A DNA stretch of 64,000 nucleotides, from the NCBI GenBank assembly GCA_007922225.1, contig ML679941.1, positions 58,491,849-58,555,848 on the forward strand. Reading direction: 5' to 3'. A program made the position numbers and the translations under genes. This document shows positions 22,851-33,235 of this stretch, in pieces (the stretch's first letter is position 1; every line of letters begins with the position of its first letter). The notes under the pieces are model-generated. The model saw only the letters and a list, made by a program, of their open reading frames with translations. It was not told where the DNA came from and ran no database searches. This DNA is from Emydura subglobosa (lineage: Eukaryota; Chordata; Testudines; Chelidae).

Positions 22851-23035
22851 GAGAGACAAGGTGGGTGAGGTAATATATTTTACTGAACCAATTTCTGACC
22901 TAAAGAAGAGCTCAGTGTAGCTCAGAAACTTGTTTTTTTCATGAAACAAAAGTTGATCCAATAAAAGATATTACCTGACTCCCACCCCCTTTGTCTCTCT
23001 AATATCCAGGGACCAATACAGCTACAACAACACCG
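22851..23035. mobile_element. Foldback MITE with ~45-bp arms
   Basis: The left arm (22851-22895) contains GAGAGACAAGGTGGGTGAGG then TAATATATTTTACTGAACCA. The right arm (about 22943-23000) contains TTGATCCAATAAAAGATATT then ACCTGAC and TTTGTCTCTCT, the approximate complement. The trailing 'AATATCCAGGGACC...ACAACAACACCGC' belongs to the same dispersed repeat. I recognise the arm sequence as a common turtle repeat. This copy is an internally deleted version with a ~47-bp loop. Confidence 0.7.
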
Positions 23036-23217
23036 CAATGGAAAATACATCCTGGGCAGTGGCAGTGTAAGCTTCCGCACAGAACCTCACCAGTGTGGCT
23101 CAACAGTGAGATGCTCCTGATGGTCATTCACTGCCAATTGAACTCCCTAGGACTGACTCTGATCCCCTCACGGAGGCATGCCTTTACTCAGAATATGATC
23201 ATTGACAGAGTCAGTGT
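23036..23217. other. Unassigned spacer
   Basis: Nothing recognised. Confidence 0.4.
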
Positions 23218-23275
23218 ACGTAGGGCCTGATTCGACTCTCACTGATTTCAGTGGAAGTTAGATCACAGCCTTACA
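23218..23275. repeat. Half of a short foldback repeat
   Basis: AGGGCCTGATTCGACTCTC followed by ACTGATTTCAGTGGAAGTTA. Left arm and centre of the palindromic family; the right arm is missing or degraded. Confidence 0.5.
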
Positions 23276-23369
23276 GAGATCTAGGAGGGTGCTTATTAAG
23301 AAAACTACCCAGTGCTAAGATAAAAGAAAATAGGAGTCTAAAAACGAGCCCTCTAAATCCTTTTGCAAG

Positions 23370-23535
23370 CATCTAAGTAAGTGATTTTATTTTCAAAAGT
23401 GCTGAGCACTCAATATTGAGCATTGAAGTCAATGATAGCTACTGGGTTGCTCGCCACTTTTGAAAAATTAAGCCACTCTTTTTGGAGTCTAAATATGGAT
23501 TTAGGCATCTAAGTTTAGGGTTATAATTTAAAAAT
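23370..23535. repeat. Imperfect foldback repeat, 'TTTTCAAAAGTGCT' type
   Basis: Contains ATTTTCAAAAGTGCTGAGCA, centre TTGAAGTCAATGA, then CACTTTTGAAAAATTAAGCC. The arms are complementary around the centre. Confidence 0.65.
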
Positions 23536-24035
23536 CTTGGTGCCCTCCTTCTCTGAACAAAAATACAACATAGCGGCATGTTCCTAGCCCTATATCCTCA
23601 CATGACTCCCTGAAGTGAGTGTAGGTGCATGGTATTAGCAGGTCATTCACATGCAAAAGTCTGGAACATTTACAGACAAGTTTCTCCACATGCAAAAGGG
23701 TGATTTTTAAAAGAACCAGGGTGGCAGAAGAGAGCGAGAAGGGGTGAAGTTGGCAATACAGAGGCTATTGACTCAAATAAAAAAAAATCGCTCCTGAGAC
23801 AAATCAGACTGAAGGTCTATTCAAGTTGGAAGTGGCCCTTTGAGAGCAGGAAACAAATGACAGCCATAAATAGAAGCTCTCCAGTCTAAGATATCACAAG
23901 TGGGAGGTGAGCTGAGGCTGTGTGATAACGTCACTTTAAAACAATGTTGTATAACCAGGAGAAGGGCCCAATCAGTTCAATGAACTTTAAGTAACTCTGA
24001 ACCCGGGGAGATCTGTTGGTACCCAAGATATTTTC
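23536..24035. other. Unassigned sequence
   Basis: No gene or classified repeat. Confidence 0.4.
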
Positions 24036-24115
24036 CCCGCCCAATCTGCCTCAGTATTAGAGCCTCCGAAGCTAAGCAGGACTAGTCTAGGCCAGTACTT
24101 GGGTCAGGAGCAGTG
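24036..24115 (+). pseudogene. 5S rRNA-like fragment (pseudogene or 5S-derived SINE head)
   Basis: The stretch GAAGCTAAGCAGGACTAGTC then TAGGCCAGTACTTGGGTCAG follows vertebrate 5S rRNA over its internal control region (GAAGCTAAGCAGG...GCCTGG.TAGTACTTGGATGGGAG). The preceding CCGCCCAATCTGCCTCAGTA resembles the upstream part of the gene. The 5' start and the 3' third of 5S rRNA are not present. It is therefore either a truncated 5S pseudogene or the head of a 5S-derived SINE (SINE3/AmnSINE-like). No SINE body was recognised downstream. Confidence 0.7.
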
Positions 24116-24290
24116 GATTATGTGCACCAGGAGCCAGTTCTGCCACTACAAGCACCTTCCTTAAATTCCCCGGATGCCCACTATAATCAACCCTCCAGCC
24201 CTGATGATGATGTCACCAGCTTGATGCTAGCTCCTCCTCTCTTTGTCTTCCACTCAGTGGGGAAGAAAGTCCCTCCCACCCCTGCTGCGT

Positions 24291-24552
24291 CAGGTGTGTC
24301 TATGCAGCAAAGAAAAACCCACTGCTGGCCCATACCAGCCGACTTGGGCTGGTGGGGCTCGTGCTGCAGGGCTATTTCATTGCTGTGTAGACTTCCAGGC
24401 TCAGGCTCTGGGACCCTCCCACCTTGCAGGATCCTAGAGCTCAGGCTCCAGCCCAAGCCCATACATCTACACAGCAATGCAACAGCCCCACAGCCCGAGC
24501 AGGCTGGCACAGACCAGATATGGGTGTCTACTTGCTGTGTAGACATACCCTC
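24291..24552. mobile_element. Foldback hAT-like MITE with ~120-bp arms
   Basis: The first half contains GTGTGTCTATGCAGCAAAG, GGCCCATACCAGCCGACTTG and TTCATTGCTGTGTAGAC; the second half contains their approximate complements (CTACACAGCAATGCAACAG, CAGGCTGGCACAGACCAG, GCTGTGTAGACATACCC). Almost the whole element can fold into one hairpin. Terminal GTCTA...TAGAC motifs link it to the other 'TGTCTACAC' elements here. No target duplication was found. Accidental open frames (159 and 119 codons) cover the palindrome on both strands. Confidence 0.8.
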
Positions 24553-25200
24553 AAAGGCTCCCCTACTGGCTTATCGTCCTTGCAGCATTTAGTAACGCCC
24601 CTGCAAGTTCCCCATGCTTTGCTTCCCAGCCTAGTGGGTAGCTGTTCTTGAGCATAGCTCCCTCATGCTAGTAACAGGCGGCTGCACTTGTGTTGGAGCT
24701 GAACTCACTTGTGGATGCAGGGAGGCAGAGCACATGACAAGGCTTGCAAAGAGAATGCTAAAACCTGAAAGACCTAATGAAGGAGGGGAACCAGGAGAGA
24801 AAGAGAAACGGCAGAGTATTGAATGGGGGAGAAGGGAAATGGCAGTTGTTTTGTTTCATCCCAGAGATGGCTGCATTTCAATCCAATGCTAAGTGGTGTG
24901 CTTATATTAAAAATACATGTGTTGTGGTGCTATCCAGGTGATAAATTGCAGAGCCCACTGGTGAACTACAAGAGCTTAAAAAACTTGCCTTGGAGCTTCC
25001 ATGAGAAGACTCTTAACTTTAACACTAGCCCTTTTCCCTATGATGACATTATAAAACGTTTTCAAGACTCTTTCACTGGTACCCTTCTACGTCACCTGAC
25101 ACTGCTGGGCATCTTGTAATTAATAAATCACCACCTTTAATTTATGCAAGAATAAGTCTGAATGGGGTGGGTGGAAAAGACCTGAAATCAAAATAATCAC
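24553..25200. other. Unassigned sequence
   Basis: Nothing recognised. Confidence 0.4.
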
Positions 25201-25385
25201 TCATTGGATCAAGCACTGGAACAAATTACCTAGGGAGTTGGTGGAATCTCCATCACTGGAGGTTTTTAAGAACAGGTTAGACAAACACCTGTCAGAGATG
25301 GTCTAGAAGATGCCTTAATGCAGGGGACAGGACTAGATAAGCTATCGAGGTCCCTTCCAGTTCTACATGTCTATGATTCTGTTGC
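25201..25385 (+). mobile_element. CR1 LINE 3' end
   Basis: Runs through CACTGGAACAAATTACCTAG, GTGGAATCTCCATCACTGGA, GGTTTTTAAGAACAGGTTAG and GAGGTCCCTTCCAGTTCTAC, ending in TCTATGATTCTG. The order and the final TCTATGATTCT match the 3' end and terminal short repeat of chicken and turtle CR1, so the 3' terminus is probably intact. The 5' side is truncated. Confidence 0.9.
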
Positions 25386-26279
25386 AGATGTTCTTAAAAT
25401 AAAACTAAACCCAAAACGTTGTAAAGAAAAATTCATGTCAATGCAACAGCCACTATTTTTTTGCGACTATATACAATTACTTTCCTCTTAACTACATGAC
25501 AGTGGAGTTATCCCAAACAGCATTAGAGTGGATGATATTAGATAGGGATTATGGCATTAATGATATGGTTTGAAAGGGAATGTGTGATTTCTTTTATATC
25601 CTTTATGGCTGTGACTAATAATTGCTTCCTGTCTCACAGCTACACAACACCCAGAGAGTTTCTCCCTGATGTTTGGCAGGAATGTAATTATAGCATCACA
25701 GTGTAAAGTTCAGTCAAAGGAGTGTATTGATTTGTGTATAAATGAGATATCCCATCTTTTTCTAGCTCTATTTGCTGGAAATATTAAGTTCTTTTTAAAA
25801 AAAAGTCATAATCATGCAAAAATCCCTTATTTAAGAAAGGCCCATCAGCTTCTCCCAACATAGCATCAAAAACATATGTACACAAAATAGCATGCTGACT
25901 CTGATCATATGGAAGGTGTTACAGAGATCCCCAGGGACCAACATTCTCACCTTCCCCACTGCATTTCATATCTTAAGTTCATCAGATCCTTTCATTTCAT
26001 GTGCATGTGAAGAGTGACAATAGTTTCCTTATATAAAGTAACGTATCTACTGCAGCAGAACCTTGCTACTTCACTTCACTGACTAGACCCATTGTGAACT
26101 ACTAAGTGTTGTAAATAAACCAATAAATAAAGAAATACCATACAAAAGCTAAGGGTATTTTGCTCTTCGTTTGAAACTAATTACTTTGCTCATTTGAAGA
26201 GAAATCCAACCCCCACCTCTCAGCTGAGGTCCCCAGGGCTGTGCGGCCAGTGTTGTTCTAATGTGAAAGAGCAGAAGAG
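25386..26279. other. Unassigned sequence
   Basis: AT-rich, no gene or classified repeat. Confidence 0.4.
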
Positions 26280-26382
26280 GGGCTGAATTTGGGATGGCCA
26301 AATCATGGAAGTCTGATTCAAATCCCATTGAAATCAATGGAAAGGGTCTTATTGACTTCAATGAGTTTTAGATCTGGTCCTA
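26280..26382. repeat. Short foldback repeat with two centre motifs
   Basis: GATTCAAATCCCATTGAAAT runs into CAATGG, and 25 bp later ATTGACTTCAATGAG appears, ending AGATCTGGTCC. The palindrome motif is present twice in close succession. Confidence 0.65.
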
Positions 26383-26537
26383 TAAGCACATCCTGTGCAT
26401 GGCATGGCACATGGGGCTCCCTGGGCAACAGTGCAGAGATGGTGGTCCAGGGAAAATGAAGTCATTTCCATAGCAGGTTAGCCTTTCATGAGGCTAACAT
26501 TCTTAGTCTTCTGCAGCTTGGATGGCTTGCAATGACA

Positions 26538-26670
26538 TAGGGCTTGTCAACACCGCAAGCTGGGGTATGACAGTATAGCACACTAGCCTGCCATGTGCTA
26601 ACTGGCCATGTGGACCCTGCTGCTACTCTCTCAAAGTTCCATGGTGCACATTGATATACTGCTGAAATGG
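26538..26670. mobile_element. hAT-like element, left half
   Basis: Starts TAGGGCTTGTCAACACCG (hAT-like end), then GCACACTAGCCTGCCATGTG and GTGGACCCTGCTGCTAC, a run I recognise from a dispersed turtle element. No right inverted repeat was found; the CR1 that begins near 26737 may have replaced or interrupted it. Confidence 0.55.
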
Positions 26671-26736
26671 AGCACACTGAAGAAAGTCTGATTTGAACTG
26701 ACATTCTAATACGTTTTTGTTGTTTCTTTATTTCAA

Positions 26737-27028
26737 GGAAGTATTTCTTCATACAACGCACAGGCAACCTATGGAACTCCTTGCTGGAGGATGTTGTGAA
26801 GGCCAAGCCTATAACTAGAAAAGTTCATGGAAGATAGGTCCATCAATGGCTATTAGCCAGATAGGCAGGGATTGCTGTTTGCCAGAGGCTGAGAATGGGC
26901 AACGGGATGGATCACTTGATGATTACCTGTTCTATTCATTCCCCTGAGGCACCTGGCATTGGCCACTGTCGGAAGACAGGATACTGGGCTAAATGGACTA
27001 TTGGTCTGACCCAGTATGTCCATTCTTC
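26737..27028 (+). mobile_element. CR1 LINE 3' end
   Basis: Contains GGAAGTATTTCTTCATACAA, CTATGGAACTCCTTGCTGGA, GATAGGTCCATCAATGGCTA, ATGGATCACTTGATGATTAC and CACTGTCGGAAGACAGGATA, ending at the 'GACCCAGTATGTCCATTCTT' terminus typical of turtle CR1. One short internal deletion relative to the usual sequence is visible around 26815. Well preserved. Confidence 0.9.
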
Positions 27029-27085
27029 TCATTCAGCAGCATTCAAATTACTGGTACTAAATACAGCAGAGCCGCAGAACTTCAG

Positions 27086-27592
27086 GCCTTGTCTACCCAA
27101 TGTACCATCAGTGCCCCACTTGATCTCTACAGGTATAAATAAAGCAATATGGACACAGTTATACTGGTTAAAAGTGCTTACACCTCTATAATTTATTCCT
27201 GTAAGGGAAGGAGAGTAAGAACACAGCTACAAGCTCCCTAATGTAGCTGTTCTAAGCTGACAGGAGAGAACTCTCCCATTGGCTTAATGACTCCAGCCCC
27301 TGGGAGTGGCAGTAGCTATGTTGGCGGGAGAAGCTCTCCACACCGGTGCTTATGTCGGTGTAACTTATGTTGCTCAGAGGGTTGATTTATTCAGACCCCT
27401 AAGTGACATAAGTTATGCTGACATAAGCTGCAGTGTAGACATAGACTAAGCTAAACTGGTGTGATGCACCTTTATGTCAATCTAACTGCATCCACATTAT
27501 GGACTGGTATAACTATTTCTGAAAAAAATAATCACACCCCTACCCACATAGCTATCCCAGTACAAAATCTGCATGTAAACGCAGCTTTAGAT
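27086..27592. mobile_element. Probable nested pair of hAT-like elements
   Basis: The outer ends are CAGGCCTTGTCTACCC on the left and CATGTAAACGCAGCTTTAG on the right, approximate inverted repeats. Both outer halves share 'ATACTGGTTAAAAGTG' / 'CTGGTATAACTATTTC' sequences. Between about 27215 and 27447 lies a copy of the family at 1311-1597 (GAGAACTCTCCCATTGGC, then GACATAAGTTATGCTGACAT and GTGTAGACATAGACTAAG), lacking a clear left end. The simplest reading is insertion of the second element into the first. Confidence 0.6.
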
Positions 27593-27719
27593 TGAACTAA
27601 ATACCCACCACTGAGTATTCACTTGACATTGACTGGTTTGGGAACATTTATAGCCCCTTCACTTTGCCTGAAGCTCCTAACTATTAAAACTTATCTTCAT
27701 CAGCTGAGAGGGAATAATT

Positions 27720-28160
27720 CATAAGTTATTATTGCATTAATGCTATTCGTCACACTGCAGGGTGGGTTTTTTTTTAATTTTTATTTTGGTCTAATGAGTT
27801 ACTTTCATATTATACATGCTTTCATGAAGCCCTGTCAGATGTTGTAATTAATGCATACTAACAGCCTCCTAGCCAGACTATGCTGCAGAAGGATTAGAAG
27901 TTGATCAGTTCTGACATGCCATCATTCTTGAACAATAGGCCTGATGACTGTTCAGAAATAAATGCAATGGCCCATGTGAGATCATTATGCATATCATGTG
28001 ACAACAACAAGATGTGCTAGGATTGATTGACTAGGATTTGTGGTACTCTGTTAAAAATATAGTTCTAAAAATGCCTGATTAACTAATATAATTACCTTAT
28101 CTCTAATTGCTCTTTTATTTGAGTAATTGCTTTCCCATTCAATCTCTACTGAGTAGGCCA
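27720..28160. promoter_or_regulatory. Candidate conserved non-coding element
   Basis: Repeat-free AT-rich sequence with homeodomain-type TAATTA sites, a POU-like TTATGCATATCA near 27985-27996 and a SOX-like GAACAATAGG at 27930-27939. The texture resembles vertebrate developmental enhancers. No comparison was possible, so this is a candidate only. Confidence 0.3.
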
Positions 28161-28439
28161 ATTAAGCAGGAAAAGCTATTGCAATAAAAATACATGAAGA
28201 GAGTTTAGGAAAAAACCATACAAAACAACGTGTATTTCTTTTTTTAAAAAAAAGATTGTAATTTATGTGAACCAAAACAAAACAGACTGTGCAAATACCT
28301 TCAATTTCCAGGTAATAAGGCAGGGGCAGTTGTGGACCGAGATTATTATAAGTGATACGTGAGCCAATACACATAATTGCTATTATTTATACTTTGCTGG
28401 CCAAGGTATCAGGCTACATAAGTAGAGGGACAAAATCAA
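28161..28439. other. Unassigned AT-rich sequence
   Basis: No recognised feature; A-run near 28244-28254. Confidence 0.4.
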
Positions 28440-28580
28440 AGGCCATAATTCTGCAAAGGCTTATGCACATAAATAGTCCCATTGAGCTTGAAGAGACAAC
28501 ATATGCAAGTAAAGTTGCTTTTTTACTTAAGGGCTATATTCACACAATTATTTAAGAACTTAAAGGTGCAGCTGAGCAAC
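28440..28580. repeat. Degraded short foldback repeat
   Basis: GGCCATAATTCTGCAAAGGC, centre AGTCCCATTGAGCTTGAAG, then GCAAGTAAAGTTGC. The order fits the 'tgcaagg...tgtgcaagtaaag' foldback type, diverged. Confidence 0.45.
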
Positions 28581-28586
28581 TGGAGG

Positions 28587-28735
28587 GATTTTTCAAAAGC
28601 ACCTGAGCAGGTTAGATGTCTAACTCCAACTGAAATCAATGGGAGCAAGGCACCTAACCTGTTTAGGTGCTTTTGAAATTCACATTAGGCATCCATCTGC
28701 ATCATTAGGTGCCTAAATAACTTTGCCAATCTGGC
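28587..28735. repeat. Foldback repeat with 25-bp arms
   Basis: Left arm at 28591-28615 and right arm at 28654-28678 are complementary at 23 of 25 positions (TTTCAAAAGCACCT... against ...AGGTGCTTTTGAAA). The loop carries CTGAAATCAATGGGAG. The trailing 'CATTAGGTGCCTAAATAAC' continues the family sequence to about 28735. Confidence 0.85.
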
Positions 28736-28740
28736 CCTCA

Positions 28741-28998
28741 GGGCAGGTCTACGCTTAAAACACTGCAGCTCTTCAGTGAAAACACTACTATGCCAACAGG
28801 GAGCTTCTCCCATCGGGGTAGTTAATCCATCTCCATAAGAGGCGGTAACTATGCCAACGGAGGAAGCCCTCCCATTCACATAGCACTGCCTACACTGGGG
28901 GTTAGGTCAGTATAACTGCATGGCTCTAGGATGTGGATTTTTCACACTCCCGAGCAACATAGTTATACCAATGTAAATGTATAGTGTAGACCCAGCCT
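28741..28998. mobile_element. hAT-like MITE, copy 3
   Basis: Left end GGGCAGGTCTACGCTTAAAA, right end ATAGTGTAGACCCAGCCTA. The interior matches the copies at 1311-1597 and 1631-1913 in order: GGGAGCTTCTCCCATCG, GTTAATCCATCTCC, GTGGATTTTTCACAC, GCAACATAGTTATACC. No clear target duplication. Confidence 0.8.
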
Positions 28999-30329
28999 AA
29001 GTGCATGCAGGATTGGGGCCTAAATTACAAGATGGGGCAATGTTTTCTGTAAAAAAGTATTAGTTAGTCCACATCTGCTGGTGTATATAGTTCTAGCCAT
29101 CTTCTCAGAGGAAGGATTAGAGCTAGTAAATGCCTTAACAAAATGTTCATGAATATTCACTCAAGCAAGAAGATGAATTAATTTTTGCTGTGTTCATGTC
29201 CTTTAGTGTTCACTTCTTCTGATCATTCTGTGAATTAGTTTACTCATGGGAAAGTTCACTGAAACTGCAAATCTTAAAAGAACTTACAGAATATTTGCAG
29301 AAAGTGAATTTGAAATATGTAACTGCAAGTATTTGCATCAAATGGCTGAGCGGTTACACATATCCAATGGGAACAGAGAAACATGTCAAGTGACCTCTTT
29401 ATCCAAAACCACAAAAGGGGATCCCAGGGAAGGACGTAGTTGTGTCAAATTGATGTAAGCATTCAAATATTTGAGGAAGTGTTCTTTGTAGAATTACTCA
29501 ACTTTACCCTTAACACTATTTAGTACACCATTATATTCTCCTAAAGCTTTGTCCAAAGTATATAGTCATTAATATCCATTAAAGATCATGGTATTTGAAC
29601 CTTTGTTGTTAACTGAATTCCAGATATCTGTGGACAAATTCTGGAATAACTGTTCTGGTTTTACTTTGTTCTTATTCAATGAAAGGATCAATTTACATAA
29701 ATTAGAGTTTATTCTGGTAACAAATGAGTAAAATCTGAGAAGGAACTTCAAGGATTTAGCCTCTGGACCTGGTTAGTAATGTTTACTTTGTAATTAATTT
29801 GGATTCTAATAGTTAGTGGTTAGGCATCTGTTCCAGCATGCCCAGAGATAAACCTATTGCTTTTAAAGATTTCTTGCTCTGGCAATAGGGACCTAAAGTT
29901 CAAAATAATATTGGGCACTAAAATACAGCCAGTTCATTCACCTTCCTTTCGAAAACCTTTCGCCCTGGAGGAAGGTTAAAGTACTTTTGTTCCCTAAGAA
30001 GGAATTTGGTGACAACAGTTGAACAAGGAAATCTGATATGGCATTAATTATCTGTCTACAAATCTAAATATTGCACAATAAAAAATGTAAATAGTACCAT
30101 TTAACATTTAACTTGCATTTAAACTCTCAGAAACATGAAAAGTATTTCTTTGTCACAAGAATTTAAACAGTACCTATATGGACCAATTAGTGAGAGTAAT
30201 GTGCACAACTTTGTGTCTTTAGAGTCAAAACACTTGACAATGTTATAAGAAAATGTAATGGGTCATGAGGACATCAGAGTGAATGAGACAAGTTAGATGC
30301 TAAATATTATGGCAAAGATTTTTAAAAAA
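28999..30329. other. Unassigned AT-rich sequence
   Basis: About 1.3 kb without a recognised gene or repeat. Confidence 0.4.
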
Positions 30330-30465
30330 TAGGAGCCTGCAATTAGGTTCCCAGGTCCACACTTAGGCACCAGCCTGATTTTCAAATACTGCCTCTGACA
30401 GCTCCAGCTGAAATTAACAGGAGCTGTTGGGTGCTCAGAACTTTTGAAAATCAGGCAACTATCTG
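30330..30465. repeat. Imperfect foldback repeat
   Basis: AGGAGCCTGCAATTAGGTTC, CCTGATTTTCAAATACTGCC, centre CTGAAATTAACAGGAG, then CAGAACTTTTGAAAATCAGG. The arms are complementary around the centre. Confidence 0.65.
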
Positions 30466-30540
30466 AGGATAGACTAGGGAACCTAACTAGGTTCTTATTT
30501 TTAAAAAACTTGGCCTACAGTTTTTGGCTTCTGAGGTGCA

Positions 30541-30725
30541 AATGTGGTGTAGTGGTTAAAACCCAGGACTGGGAATCAGAACATCTGATATCTACACCCA
30601 GCGCTACCACTGCCTTTCTGTGCGACCTGGAGCAAGTCATTCCACCTCTCTGTGCTTCCATTTTTCTATCCTGAAATGAAGATACCAATACTTACCTACC
30701 TCACACGTCCATTGTGAGATGTAGG
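30541..30725 (+). repeat. tRNA-derived CORE/MIR-like SINE
   Basis: A perfect pol III A box, TGGTGTAGTGG, lies at 30545-30555. It is followed by AGGACTGGGAATCAGAACAT and a degraded B box. The core TGTGCGACCTGGAGCAAGTC, CCACCTCTCTGTGCTTCC and ATACTTACCTACCTCAC follows the MIR/CORE-SINE order closely. Confidence 0.85.
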
Positions 30726-31375
30726 GTCTAGTCCTTCTCTACTGACATCAATGGGAAAATACCCAATGAGAGTTGGATTGTGCCCTTTATTCATACATTT
30801 ATAAAAAATTGAGAGCCTCAGATGGAAGACACTATAAAAGTCCAGAATATTATCTGAAGGCATAGGGCTGGCGTTAAGAATTTGAGAGAAACTAAAAAGA
30901 GAGAAACTATTTATGGGGAACAATACCTCTTCACTCTCTTTATATATGACCCGAATTTGTATACTTTGCTCATCACCATGGTAATCTGAGTCCTACTTAA
31001 ATAAGGTATGTACCACTAGCAATGCAATGATCGGTGTGCTCACAAAAAAGACACCCCACCCTTCCCAGTCCCACATGAAATCTGGGACTGTTGCACAGAC
31101 TGTGGCTGGGGGAGGTCTAAAAATCAGCTCTGTTAAGACATCTGGAAGGTTAATATTACTGATGCAAATTATGGTAAACATAAATAATAAGCACAGGGGA
31201 AGGAAGAGAGAGAATCATTAAGCTCCTTGGCAATGAAACAGGAGAAGGAGACGTGCAAAGAAGAGAATGCAATATAATGCAAAGTAGGGAATATGGTGAG
31301 AAAGCATGAATGTGTTTCGCAATGGTTTTCATGTCACTCGGCATCCAGAAGACAACAAGCTACATTAATGTCCTC
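30726..31375. other. Unassigned sequence
   Basis: A half foldback (CTACTGACATCAATGGGAAA near 30739-30758) lies at the left. Otherwise nothing recognised. Confidence 0.4.
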
Positions 31376-31640
31376 ATATTTAAATGCTGTCATTACATAG
31401 ACTGCATTTTAATTGCCCTGAGATAGCAAACTATATCTGTTATATGTTGCCTAAAGGCATCCTACTCTAGTTTCCTTGCAACAACAACCTGCTATCAAGG
31501 CAAAGAAAATACATAAAGCAAACCTTATAATTAAGCAGATAACAGCTCCTCTAATCTTTTGTTCAAGGGGGAAAATAGATAAGAGATACATCAGCCAGCG
31601 CAGTCAGATGCTCCAGGCTAAACTGCATTTGTTTTTTTAT
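31376..31640. other. Repeat-free AT-rich sequence, weak conserved-element candidate
   Basis: No transposon signature. Contains homeodomain-like sites (TTTTAATTGCCC, TATAATTAAGC) and an ATCTTTTGTTCAAGG stretch with TCF/SOX-like core. Candidate only. Confidence 0.2.
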
Positions 31641-32699
31641 ACCATGGTGTGTGGCATATGACCATGCACCAGTGTCTACCACAGGAAAAGGGCACATCCT
31701 GGCCTCCTGACCCAAGGGTGTGTGCCTCTAGGGCAGTCAGGTTTCAGTATTCATGTGAGGAGGAACAAAGAAGCCCTTTATGCAGCAGTAATTGCACTTT
31801 GGATTTCAGTTTTATTTCCAAATATGAGCTGAAAGCAGCCATAAGCAGGCTTTTTAATATGCCCTGGCAAAGATGAAAGCCAGAGAGAGAGAGAGAAAGG
31901 CAGTGTCTGTAGAAGACAGGCTAATTTACATTAAATGATTATCGTTAAAGAGAGAAATAGCAAAGAAGTAATTTTTTAATTATAAAGAAATAATGTCAAT
32001 CTGGAGAAATATGTAGAATTTATTTTTTAAATCTGCAAGTTGCTTTTTTATAATAAAACCCAAACTAGCCAGTTTGGGAGGCAAAAAGTACCTATTTGCT
32101 ATCATTGCTCAGAGCAGAATTTACTGTGCTGGTTGTGCTTTAGGAGGGAAAAGTGGGAAAATACTTTTGTTCTCCCAGTAGATTACTATATCTAAAGGGT
32201 ATTCTCTGCTCATCAGTGCAGACATAAATATCATATACATGAATGCTAGAAATAAAATAGTTGGCAGGTAGACAGAACTTTTTATCCTGAAAGATCCCAA
32301 ACTATTTTGCAAACTTTACTGTGAAGATCTAGTTTAAAAAACATTACATATAAAGCTAATCTAAACACATTGTGTGTGTTTATGCATACATATTCAAATG
32401 AGTGCAAAAACACACACACAAATTGGTATATGCTTCCTCTTCCTTGAGGTCATTTATCTATAAAAAAAGTGGCTGAAGAGATTTTTACTCAAATGTTCCA
32501 AAAAATTCACCTTTAGGCTGATACAAAACATAGTAGTATAGACCCCCAAAGGTGACCTTTTTCAGAGTTCCAAGCATCTCAAGGGAGAGATTTAAAATGG
32601 AAATTGTAACCTGAGCTTTAGCTTTGGTGATACACAGAAAGATAAGATCCAGTGAATTCCCCATATCATATTTTACCTCTGATCCTTCAGATACCAATA
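31641..32699. other. Unassigned sequence
   Basis: Short GA (about 31881-31895) and CA (about 32408-32420) runs; no gene recognised. Confidence 0.4.
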
Positions 32700-32935
32700 T
32701 GGGTGTGTAACTTTCAGAGTATGAGTAGTCCCATAGTAACCCTCATCGGCTGCTGTCAGTGGGACCACTCATATTTGTAAAGTTACTGTTATGTATTCGT
32801 GTTTGCAGGATTGGGGCCAAGACTTAGCCCATGCTTAACTTTCAGCTTTTGAGGAGTTCCATTGAATGAAATGAGACCACCCATATGCTTAAAGTTAAAA
32901 ATGTGCTTACGGTTCAACTGGATCATTTACATTGA
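32700..32935. repeat. Two degraded short foldback units
   Basis: Unit 1: GTAACTTTCAGAGTATGAGT, centre GTCAGTGGGACC, then TTTGTAAAGTTACTG. Unit 2: GCTTAACTTTCAGC, centre CCATTGAATGAAATGAG, then ATGCTTAAAGTTAAAAATG. Both have complementary arms around a 'cagtggga'-like centre. 'GTTTGCAGGATTGGGGCC' joins them. Confidence 0.6.
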
Positions 32936-33235
32936 CAGCGCCAGGTCAAACACATCTGAAAAGCTATCAGCCCCACTCATGGTACAGCGATGAATATGGA
33001 CCACAAAGGCCCAAATCCAGACTCCTTACTTACATGAGTTATCCCTCTGAAGTCTACGGACTACATGTGCGAGTATAGGCTACAAAACAGGATCCTTTAT
33101 ATTAGTGCATTTTGCCAATGTGTGGAATGAAGCTCAGGTCTGAGAGCCTTTTCTGTATTTCATCCAACAGCAGGCCAATTATTGCATAAAAATAATCATG
33201 ACAACTTTTTAAAATACTCACTTCAACATGAATTT
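32936..33235. other. Unassigned sequence
   Basis: Weak foldback remnant near 33010-33100; nothing else recognised. Confidence 0.35.

Noticed and set aside
24036..24115. Functional 5S rRNA gene
   Set aside because: Only the middle part matches; the start and 3' third are absent and no terminator T-run follows.
24113..24592. 159-codon plus-strand frame with an overlapping 119-codon minus frame
   Set aside because: Both arise from the GC-rich foldback element, whose two strands are nearly the same sequence.
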